Of a stretch of 14,746 nucleotides of DNA, positions 7,618-14,274 are shown piece after piece. This DNA is from Rhodoferax sp. (GTDB lineage: Bacteria > Pseudomonadota > Gammaproteobacteria > Burkholderiales > Burkholderiaceae_C), in contig JAIFMR010000038.1 in assembly GCA_020048255.1 (NCBI GenBank), positions 1-14,746 on the forward strand, read 5' to 3'. The position numbers were made by a program, and so were the translations under genes. The first letter of the stretch is position 1; each line of letters starts with the position of its first letter. The notes below the pieces were generated by a model that ran no database searches, was not told where the DNA came from, and saw only the letters and a list, made by a program, of their open reading frames with translations.

Positions 7618-7647
7618 GCCAGCCAGGGTTGAACTGGCTGGCTTTTT
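7618..7647 (+). terminator. Rho-independent terminator after the two-component operon
   Basis: GCCAGCCAG (7618-7626) pairs perfectly with CTGGCTGGC (7634-7642) across a 7-nt loop, followed at once by five T (7643-7647). The 9-bp GC-rich stem plus T tract is a textbook intrinsic terminator. It ends the kinase-regulator transcript and lies only 16 bp before the chosen folD start. Confidence 0.9.
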
Positions 7648-7663
7648 CATTGATGGAATGATG

Positions 7664-8539
7664 ATGAACACTCCCGTCCAAGGCGCCCAAATCATTGATG
7701 GCGTTGTGCTTTCCCAAAAACTTCGTGCCGAAGTGACGCTGCGTGTCCAGGCCCTGAAAGCTCGGGGCATCACGCCTGGCCTGGCGGTGGTTCTGGTCGG
7801 TGAAAACCCAGCCAGCCAGGTGTATGTGCGCAACAAGGTCAAGGCTTGCCAAGATAGCGGCCTGCATTCGGTGCTGGAAAAATACGATGCCGATATGACT
7901 GAGGTTGCCTTGCTGGAGCGCATTGACGCCCTGAACCAGGACCCCAGCATTCACGGCATTTTGGTGCAGTTGCCTGTGCCTGCCCACATTGATGCCAGCA
8001 AAGTCATCGAAGCGATTTCACCCGCCAAGGACGTGGACGGTTTTCATATTGCCAGTGCCGGTGCCTTGATGACGGGCATGCCAGGTTTCTGGCCCTGCAC
8101 GCCTTATGGTTGCATGAAGATGTTGGAGTCGATTCATTTTGATCTCAAGGGTAAGCACGCGGTCGTGATTGGCCGTAGCAACATCGTGGGCAAGCCCATG
8201 GCCTTGATGCTGCTGCAAAAAAATGCCACCGTGACCATTTGCCACAGTGCCACCAAAGACCTCAAAGCCATGACCTTGCAGGCTGACCTGATCGTGGCAG
8301 CGGTCGGCAAGCGCAATGTGTTGACCCAAGACATGGTCAAACCCGGTGCCGTGGTGCTGGACGTGGGCATGAACCGTACCCCCGAAGGCAAGTTGTGTGG
8401 CGACGTCGACTTTGAAGGCGTTCGCCAGGTCGCCAGTGCCATTACCCCAGTACCAGGTGGGGTTGGCCCCATGACCATTACCATGTTGCTGGTCAACACG
8501 CTTGAAGCCGCCGAACGCGCCAGTCAGTCTCACGCCTAA
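7664..8539 (+). CDS. folD: Bifunctional methylenetetrahydrofolate dehydrogenase / methenyltetrahydrofolate cyclohydrolase
   Basis: FolD interconverts methylene-, methenyl- and 10-formyl-tetrahydrofolate in the cytoplasm, supplying one-carbon units for purines and initiator Met-tRNA. The 291-residue product carries the substrate-site segment SQVYVRNKVKAC with Tyr54 and Lys58 (the catalytic lysine), KDVDGFH (122-128), PCTPYG (144-149), the nucleotide-binding motif GRSNIVGKP (170-178), and GGVGPMT near the C-terminus. Three ATG codons occur in a row (7658, 7661, 7664). The last has GGA 6 nt upstream and gives MNTPVQGAQ. An in-frame ATG at 7616 is rejected because the intervening sequence is the terminator hairpin. 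The start could be 7658. prlC follows 18 bp after the stop, so co-transcription is likely. Confidence 0.97.
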   Translation: MNTPVQGAQIIDGVVLSQKLRAEVTLRVQALKARGITPGLAVVLVGENPASQVYVRNKVKACQDSGLHSVLEKYDADMTEVALLERIDALNQDPSIHGILVQLPVPAHIDASKVIEAISPAKDVDGFHIASAGALMTGMPGFWPCTPYGCMKMLESIHFDLKGKHAVVIGRSNIVGKPMALMLLQKNATVTICHSATKDLKAMTLQADLIVAAVGKRNVLTQDMVKPGAVVLDVGMNRTPEGKLCGDVDFEGVRQVASAITPVPGGVGPMTITMLLVNTLEAAERASQSHA

Positions 8540-8557
8540 TCGATCTCATTGATTTTT

Positions 8558-10621
8558 ATGACCAATCCCCTGCTCTCCTTTGACGACTTGCCCCGATTTG
8601 ACGAGATTCGACCAGAACACGTTGAACCGGCCATCGACTTGCTTCTGGCTCAGGCCAACTCCGCGCTGGAGACGGTGACCGGCGCAGACTTTCAACCCAG
8701 CTGGGCCGCCATTGCGGGTGTGCTGGACGTCGCCACCGAACAACTCTCGCGTGCCTGGGGCGTGGTGAGCCACCTCAACAGCGTGGCCGACACGCCCGAG
8801 CTGCGCGCCGCGTTCAATGCGGCCCTGCCCAAAGTGACCGAGTTCTATACCCGTTTGGGGGCGGATGAGCGGCTTTACGCCAAGTACAAGTCGATTGCGC
8901 CAGAGAGTCTGTCCCCTGAGCAATCACAAGCCCACAAAAATGCCATGCGCAACTTTGTGCTGGGGGGTGCCGACTTGCAAGGTACCGACCGAATCCGCTT
9001 TGCACAAATTCAGGAACGCCAAGCCGCGGTGAGTCAAAAATTCAGCGAAAACGCCCTGGACGCAACCGACGCTTTTGCGTACTACGCCACGCTGCATGAG
9101 CTCGACGGGGTCCCGTCTGACATCCTGCAAACCGCCCAATCGGCCGCACAGGCCGACGGTAAAGAAGGCTACAAGTTAACTCTGAAAATGCCTTGCTATC
9201 TGCCAGTGATGCAGTTCGCCAGCAACAGTGCCTTGCGCGAGCAGCTGTATCGTGCTTACGTAACACGTGCCTCAGACCAATCGGGTGATGACAGCCGGCA
9301 GTTTGACAACTCCGCACTCATCAATGAACTCTTGGCCCTGCGGCTGGAAGAAGCCCAGCTGCTGGGCCATGCCAATTTTGGTGCGCTGTCGGTGGTCCCA
9401 AAAATGGCCGAGTCGCCCCAACAAGTCGTTGATTTCCTGCGCGACCTGGCCCAACGCGCCCGACCCTTTGCTCAGCAGGATGTGGCGGACTTGCGAAGTT
9501 TTGCCAAAGAACATCTGGCACTGGACAACCCCCAGGCGTGGGATTGGCCTTACATCAGTGAAAAACTGAAGGAAGCACGCTACTCTTTTAATGAGCAAGA
9601 GGTCAAACAATACCTGCCACTGCCCAAGGTGCTGGCGGGACTTTTCAAAATTGTGGAAACCCTGTTTGAGGTGCAGATCCGCCCCGACCATGCTGCGGTG
9701 TGGCACGAGGACGTTCGCTTTTTCCGCATTGAGCGTGCCGCTCTCGCAACTGGCGATCAGGGTGCGACGCTGGTGGGCCAGTTTTACCTGGACTCAGCAG
9801 CGCGCAACGGCAAGCGCGGCGGCGCCTGGATGGACGACGTGCGTGCACGCTGGCTGCGCCCGGACACACAGCAGCTACAAACACCAGTGGCGCATTTGGT
9901 GTGCAACTTTGCTTCCAGCGTTGCAGGCAAACCGGCTTTGTTGACGCACGACGACGTCACCACGCTGTTCCATGAATTCGGCCACGGCCTGCATCACATG
10001 CTGACCCAAGTCAATGAGCGCGATGTGTCGGGCATCAGCGGCGTCGAGTGGGATGCGGTCGAGCTGCCCAGTCAGTTCATGGAAAACTTCTGCTGGGAAT
10101 GGGATGTGCTCAAAAACATGACCTCCCATGTCGACACCGACGAACCACTACCGCGCGCCTTGTTCGACAAGATGCTGGCCGCCAAAAACTACCAGAGTGG
10201 CATGCAAACGCTGCGCCAGATCGAGTTTTCTCTGTTTGACATGTTGTTGCACACCCAGCATGATCCGGCTCAAAACATCATGCCCTTGCTGCAACAAGTG
10301 CGGGATGAAATTGCGGTTTTGCCAACCCCAAGTTGGTCGCGCACGGCGCATACGTTCAGCCATATTTTTGCCGGGGGTTATGCAGCGGGTTACTACAGCT
10401 ACAAATGGGCTGAAGTGCTCAGCAGTGACGCGTATGCTGCCTTTGAAGAAACCATGGGGTCGGACGGACTGCCCAGCATTGACATGGGCCGTCGCTATCG
10501 GCAAGCCATTCTTGAAGCCGGTGGCAGCCGCCCGGCCATCGAGTCATTCAAAGCATTTAGAGGACGTGAACCCACGCTGGACGCACTCCTGCGACACCAG
10601 GGTATGGTTCAAGCCAGTTAA
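8558..10621 (+). CDS. prlC: Oligopeptidase A, M3 family zinc metallopeptidase
   Basis: This cytoplasmic zinc peptidase degrades short peptides, including cleaved signal peptides. The 687-residue length is normal for the M3 thimet oligopeptidase family. The zinc motif HEFGH is at 472-476 (ligands His472 and His476, catalytic Glu473). The third ligand is Glu502 in the typical segment WDAVELPSQFMEN. GGYAAGYYSYKWAEV near the C-terminus is also characteristic. No signal peptide or membrane segment is seen. The ATG at 8558 has no strong ribosome site; a TTG three codons upstream (8549) is possible but unlikely. It sits between folD and the DUF4124 gene with gaps of 18 and 9 bp, which suggests an operon. 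prlC is the E. coli name for the closest family member. Confidence 0.95.
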   Translation: MTNPLLSFDDLPRFDEIRPEHVEPAIDLLLAQANSALETVTGADFQPSWAAIAGVLDVATEQLSRAWGVVSHLNSVADTPELRAAFNAALPKVTEFYTRLGADERLYAKYKSIAPESLSPEQSQAHKNAMRNFVLGGADLQGTDRIRFAQIQERQAAVSQKFSENALDATDAFAYYATLHELDGVPSDILQTAQSAAQADGKEGYKLTLKMPCYLPVMQFASNSALREQLYRAYVTRASDQSGDDSRQFDNSALINELLALRLEEAQLLGHANFGALSVVPKMAESPQQVVDFLRDLAQRARPFAQQDVADLRSFAKEHLALDNPQAWDWPYISEKLKEARYSFNEQEVKQYLPLPKVLAGLFKIVETLFEVQIRPDHAAVWHEDVRFFRIERAALATGDQGATLVGQFYLDSAARNGKRGGAWMDDVRARWLRPDTQQLQTPVAHLVCNFASSVAGKPALLTHDDVTTLFHEFGHGLHHMLTQVNERDVSGISGVEWDAVELPSQFMENFCWEWDVLKNMTSHVDTDEPLPRALFDKMLAAKNYQSGMQTLRQIEFSLFDMLLHTQHDPAQNIMPLLQQVRDEIAVLPTPSWSRTAHTFSHIFAGGYAAGYYSYKWAEVLSSDAYAAFEETMGSDGLPSIDMGRRYRQAILEAGGSRPAIESFKAFRGREPTLDALLRHQGMVQAS

Positions 10622-10630
10622 GGAGGACGT

Positions 10631-11326
10631 ATGTCAAACCCGGCCTTAGAAACCTTTGCACCGCCCGCCCCGTTCAAAGCGAGGACGCGCACACTGTCGG
10701 CCCTGTTGTGCACTTGTATGCTCACGGCACTGGCCCCCACCGGTGCTGATGCGCAAACTGTTTACCGCACCGTAGGGCCGGATGGCCGCGTGACTTTTTC
10801 AGATACGCCGCCCGCCACGCCAGGCAAAGTCACCCCCGTCACACCCGGATCGAGAGACAGTGAAGCACAGGGAGCGGGATTGCCCTACGAGCTGCGTCAA
10901 ATCGTGGCCAAGTATCCGGTGACGATTTACACCTCGGCGGCGTGTGCGCCTTGTGACGACGGGCGCAACCTGCTGCGTAAGCGGGGTGTCCCCTACACAG
11001 AAAAAACTGTCAGCACCGCGGAAGACGCCGACTCGCTCAAAAACTTGAGCAACAGCACGTCCTTGCCCATCCTGACGATCGGTGCCCAACAGCTCAAGGG
11101 TTTTTCCTCACCGGAATGGACTCAGTACCTGGATGCAGCTGCGTACCCAGATGGCAGCAAATTGCCCCCGGGCTATCGCAATCCGGCGCCTACGCCCTTG
11201 GTTGCGGTGCAGGCACCGGCAATAGTCGCTCCAGCGGCCAGCACACCGGCCGAGTCACAAGTTCGGCCTGGCCCAACGCCGACGCCTCGGCCCAACCCCG
11301 CTAATCCGGCGGGTATTCAGTTCTGA
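10631..11326 (+). CDS. Exported DUF4124 domain protein with glutaredoxin-like domain
   Basis: The 231-residue protein has a putative Sec signal peptide (hydrophobic core about 22-36, likely cleavage after Ala-Asp-Ala at 39-41). A DUF4124 segment follows with VYRTVGPDGRVTFSDTPP (44-61). A thioredoxin-fold, glutaredoxin-like domain (about 95-168) has an active-site-like Cys105-Ala-Pro-Cys108 and a likely cis-proline in LPILTIG (Pro146). The C-terminal 50 residues are Pro/Ala-rich and low complexity. A strong AGGAGG lies 5 nt before the ATG, 9 bp after the prlC stop. A periplasmic thiol-disulfide role is inferred from the CxxC motif and export signal; the substrate is unknown. Its 3' end converges on the next gene with a 4-bp gap and no visible terminator. 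Confidence 0.88.
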   Translation: MSNPALETFAPPAPFKARTRTLSALLCTCMLTALAPTGADAQTVYRTVGPDGRVTFSDTPPATPGKVTPVTPGSRDSEAQGAGLPYELRQIVAKYPVTIYTSAACAPCDDGRNLLRKRGVPYTEKTVSTAEDADSLKNLSNSTSLPILTIGAQQLKGFSSPEWTQYLDAAAYPDGSKLPPGYRNPAPTPLVAVQAPAIVAPAASTPAESQVRPGPTPTPRPNPANPAGIQF

Positions 11327-11330
11327 AGCG

Positions 11331-12575
11331 TCAGGCCGGCAAAGCGATTTGCTGGTTCACACTGAGCAGATAGTCGTTAAAAATGTGCTCAGCACTCAGC
11401 AATTGGTAGCTTCCGTCGGCGTTTTTGCGGGTGGTGTCTTTCAGACGGTAGGTGTAGTGCCCGCACGTCCATAGCTTGAAGTTGCGCATCTGCGTGCACA
11501 AACAGGTCTTGTCCATGACCTTGATGTTCTTGCCATCCGGGTGCAAAGCCAACTCACGGTTGTAAGACGTGATGTAAGCGCAGTTGCCATTGCCGTCCAG
11601 CAAGTAGCCGTAAGACTCGCAATTCGGGCGAATACCGTCACCAATCGCCGGTGATCCCTTGAGCATGCGCATGGGGTAACCGGTGGGGGAAATGGTGTTG
11701 ACTTCAATGTCGTCTTCGCTGGCGCGGTAGTAGTCTTGCTTGACGTTGTCTGGCAGTCCGCACTCCTTCGCCACCGTGAAGCGGGTCGCGACCTGCACCG
11801 CCGCCGAGCCGGTTTCAAGAAACGACACCGCGTCACTGCCGGTAAAAATACCGCCCGCTGCAATCACTGGAATATTGAGTTGCTCAGTCTTCACAAACTC
11901 GATCACCTCGGCAATGATGGTGGCCAGATCGTATTGGGCCCAGTCCAGGCCAAATCCAAGGTGCCCTCCGGCCAGCGGGCCTTCCACAATCACGTAGTCT
12001 GGCTTGCGATCGAGTCGGGCGTTCTTACGCAAAAACAATTGCAGCGCGCGCACCGACGACACGATGATGCCCAGCTTCGCATCACGAAAACGCGGGTGAT
12101 CCGCAATCAGGCCAAACGACCCCAAGTGCAAGCCCGCACTCAGGGTGATGCCGTCAATGCCGGCGTCCAGCGCCGAGGCCATGCGCACCTGCAGCGTCTC
12201 ACGCGGGCCATTCATGGTGAGCTTTTCCATGCAGTTGACAAAAATCAGGCCATCGCCCTTTTTGGCTTCCATGGTGGCGCCCACATGGCGTCGCGTGGCC
12301 TCCGCCAGAATATCCAGGTCAAACTTGACTTCGGACTTGTCGGCATTGAGGATGTTGTGCTTGTAAAGTTTGGTCTTGTCCTTGACAAAACTGGTGTCAA
12401 AACGGCGGTCCGACACATCATTGACCATGGCATCAGAAATATGCCCGATGCCGCCTAAACGGGCAGTTTCCAGTGCCAGCTCGGCCGTGGAGATGTCTAC
12501 TCCCATACCGCCGACGATGATCGGCACAATTTCTTTTTTTCCGAACTTCAGGCGAAAATCATCAACACGTTTCAT
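11331..12575 (-). CDS. Nitronate monooxygenase-family flavoprotein with Cys-rich C-terminal extension
   Basis: The 414-residue protein resembles FMN-dependent nitronate monooxygenase / 2-nitropropane dioxygenase proteins, which oxidise toxic nitronates; some relatives have other roles. The TIM-barrel part shows IIVGGMGVDIS near the N-terminus, the EGPLAGGHLGF segment (198-208) with His205 at the usual catalytic-His position, and the FMN phosphate-site pattern AAGGIFTGSDAV (239-250) with QVATRF (261-266). The C-terminal 100 residues hold Cys319, Cys332, Cys358, Cys360 and Cys371, beyond the standard barrel. The ATG at 12575 is preferred because AAGGA lies 5 nt upstream. The in-frame ATG at 12635 would add 20 residues of non-family sequence crossing a small hairpin (12586-12599). 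It stands alone, divergent from the CoA-transferase gene. True substrate unknown. Confidence 0.85.
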   Translation of the reverse strand: MKRVDDFRLKFGKKEIVPIIVGGMGVDISTAELALETARLGGIGHISDAMVNDVSDRRFDTSFVKDKTKLYKHNILNADKSEVKFDLDILAEATRRHVGATMEAKKGDGLIFVNCMEKLTMNGPRETLQVRMASALDAGIDGITLSAGLHLGSFGLIADHPRFRDAKLGIIVSSVRALQLFLRKNARLDRKPDYVIVEGPLAGGHLGFGLDWAQYDLATIIAEVIEFVKTEQLNIPVIAAGGIFTGSDAVSFLETGSAAVQVATRFTVAKECGLPDNVKQDYYRASEDDIEVNTISPTGYPMRMLKGSPAIGDGIRPNCESYGYLLDGNGNCAYITSYNRELALHPDGKNIKVMDKTCLCTQMRNFKLWTCGHYTYRLKDTTRKNADGSYQLLSAEHIFNDYLLSVNQQIALPA

Positions 12576-12816
12576 GCAAATCCTTGAGCCGTTGGGCTCC
12601 TTCAGTGAGGCCTCATGCGGGCCAGACCCGGGCAAACAATCCAGGTGAAGAAGCGATCAATCATCAAGACAAAATAGTCTTTTCTGACCACAATTCTACC
12701 CGGCACCCCTGGCTCAACTGTGACAAACACAATACCCATGACGCTGACAATACCAGCTGCTTTTTTCTGCTCCATCGTCTGTTCAATCGTCTGATTCACC
12801 ACGCTCCACATACACC
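12576..12816. other. Divergent intergenic region, no gene seen
   Basis: These 241 bp separate two divergent genes and should carry promoters for both, but no convincing -35/-10 pair was found on either strand. Visible structure is limited to a 5-bp-stem hairpin (GAGCC/GGCTC, 12586-12599) just upstream of the flavoprotein ribosome site, a small inverted repeat (AAGAC/GTCTT, about 12667-12682), and a T6 run near 12764. No open frame here looks like a real protein. Confidence 0.6.
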
Positions 12817-13734
12817 ATGGCCACATCCCCAAAGGCAACTAAACCTCCGCAATCCCTCAAGGGGGTGCGCATTCTCAGCTTGAGTCTGAACCTGCCCGGG
12901 CCTGCCGCCCTGCAGCGCTGCCGCCAAATGGGTGCCACCTGCATCAAGTTGGAACCACCCGCTCCACCCGGAGCCCACGCCGGGATCACCGGTGACCCCA
13001 TGAGCAGCTACAGCCGCACCGCTTACGACGACCTGCACCAGGGGGTCCGCATCGCCACGGTCAATCTGAAAACCGAGCAGGGTCAAAGCGCGCTACACCG
13101 TGAACTGACCCGGGCGCACGTGCTGCTCACCTCTTTTCGTCCCGGTGCGCTGGCCAAACTCGGGCTGGACTGGAAAACACTTCACAAGCGCTACCCAACG
13201 CTGTCCATGGTGGCTATTTTTGGCGCCCTCAGGGACCGGGCCGAGGAACCCGGCCATGACCTGACTTACCAAGCCGAAAACGATTTGATCACGGGCCTGA
13301 ATCTGCCCGCCACGCTGTATGCGGACATGGGCGGCGCACTGAGCGCGAGCAATGCTATCTTGCAAGCCGTGCTGCTGCAGCGTCAAAAGGCCAAGGGCAG
13401 CCTGTTTGAAGTGGCGCTGTCTGACGCAGCCGCCTACCTGGCGCTCCCCCACAGCTGGGGCGTCACTCTTCCAGGCACCGTGCTGGGTGGCGGGCATGCC
13501 GGATATCGCGTCTACCCCTGCAAAAATGGCCGTGTGGCAATGGCGGCCTTGGAGTCGCATTTCGCCAAATCACTGTGCACAGCCGCCGGTATTGAGTGGG
13601 CTGGCCCGGCCACCATGCTGGCAGCGCCAACGCACGACCAGGTAGCGAGTTTCTTGTCAACCCGCACCCGCAAGGCGCTGGAAGCCTTGGCGATCAAGCA
13701 CGATATTCCGCTGCAAACGCTTCCAAAGTCATAG
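12817..13734 (+). CDS. CaiB/BaiF family (type III) CoA-transferase or acyl-CoA racemase homologue, short
   Basis: This protein belongs to the family III CoA-transferase / alpha-methylacyl-CoA racemase fold, whose members move CoA between acids or epimerise 2-methylacyl-CoAs. It shows the N-terminal pattern GVRILSLSLNLPGPA and MGATCIKLEPP (38-48), SFRPGALAKLGLDW (106-119), PGHD (145-148), the likely catalytic Asp170 in YADMGG, and MAALESHF (242-249) with Glu246. At 305 residues it is shorter than the usual 360-400. It ends at HDIPLQTLPKS, where family members normally continue for roughly 50-70 residues. Its TAG stop lies inside a dispersed repeat, so a C-terminal truncation is plausible. No clear ribosome site precedes the ATG. 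It converges on ispF with a 39-bp gap. Whether it is active is unclear. Confidence 0.82.
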   Translation: MATSPKATKPPQSLKGVRILSLSLNLPGPAALQRCRQMGATCIKLEPPAPPGAHAGITGDPMSSYSRTAYDDLHQGVRIATVNLKTEQGQSALHRELTRAHVLLTSFRPGALAKLGLDWKTLHKRYPTLSMVAIFGALRDRAEEPGHDLTYQAENDLITGLNLPATLYADMGGALSASNAILQAVLLQRQKAKGSLFEVALSDAAAYLALPHSWGVTLPGTVLGGGHAGYRVYPCKNGRVAMAALESHFAKSLCTAAGIEWAGPATMLAAPTHDQVASFLSTRTRKALEALAIKHDIPLQTLPKS

Positions 13735-13779
13735 CTACCTGCGCTTATCTATCCTGGGCTAGAGCCACATTTTCTATAG
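13719..13779 (+). repeat. Dispersed repeat at convergent 3' ends of CoA-transferase gene and ispF
   Basis: The layout is GCTT-N9-TAGC (13732-13735)-N4-TGCGCT (13740-13745)-N10-GGGCTAGAGCC (13756-13766)-ACATTTT and then CTATAG (13774-13779). It has the same 24-nt TAGC-to-GGGCTA spacing as the copies inside aceF. I recognise it from memory as a short intergenic repeat common in Comamonadaceae genomes; this was not checked. The stop codons of both flanking genes (TAG at 13732 and, on the minus strand, at 13776-13774) lie inside it. Confidence 0.7.
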
Positions 13780-14253
13780 AATTTGAAGCAGTACGATGGC
13801 GCGAGCCTCGATGGCTTGGCCCTGGCCCACTGGCCCCATCTTCTCGGCGGTCTTGGCCTTGACATTGACCTGATTCATTTCAAGGCCCAGCGTTTGCGCA
13901 ATCTGCACACGCATGGCGGGGATGAAAGGCATCAACTTGGGCGCTTGGGCGATGATGGTGCTGTCCACATTGCCAATCTCAAAGCCTTTGGCCCGGACTC
14001 GCTGGGCTGCTTCTGCCAGCAACAGGCTTGAATTGGCCCCCTTGAACTGCGCATCGGTATCCGGGAAATGCATACCAATGTCGCCCAGTGCGGCTGCCCC
14101 CAATAGGGCGTCGGTGATGGCGTGCAATAGCGCATCAGCATCCGAATGACCCAGCAGCCCCAGGTGATACGGCACTTCAACACCGCCCAACATAAGCTTG
14201 CGGCCAGCGACCAGCGCGTGGATGTCCCAACCCTCACCGATTCTGAAATTCAT
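13774..14253 (-). CDS. ispF: 2-C-methyl-D-erythritol 2,4-cyclodiphosphate synthase
   Basis: IspF cyclises CDP-methylerythritol 2-phosphate to methylerythritol cyclodiphosphate in the MEP pathway to isoprenoids, as a cytoplasmic homotrimer. The 159-residue length is standard. Zinc ligands are visible as Asp10 and His12 in GEGWDIH (6-12) and His44 in LLHAITDALLGAAALGDIG. The conserved segment KAKTAEKMGPVGQG lies near the C-terminus. The start at 14253 gives the normal N-terminus MNFRIGEG; the ribosome site is weak. The gene starts 21 bp after the ispD stop on the same strand, so the two are probably co-transcribed. The last codons overlap the dispersed repeat, which supplies the stop. Confidence 0.97.
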   Translation of the reverse strand: MNFRIGEGWDIHALVAGRKLMLGGVEVPYHLGLLGHSDADALLHAITDALLGAAALGDIGMHFPDTDAQFKGANSSLLLAEAAQRVRAKGFEIGNVDSTIIAQAPKLMPFIPAMRVQIAQTLGLEMNQVNVKAKTAEKMGPVGQGQAIEARAIVLLQIL

Positions 14254-14274
14254 GGATAGTTCTTTTGATGAAAA

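Noticed and set aside
7616..7663. Earlier in-frame ATG for folD
   Set aside because: The extra 16 codons are made of the terminator hairpin and T tract, and the ribosome-site evidence favours 7664 (or 7658).
12576..12635. Earlier in-frame ATG for the nitronate monooxygenase homologue
   Set aside because: The added 20 residues do not resemble the family, while the ATG at 12575 has AAGGA at proper spacing and gives the expected N-terminus.
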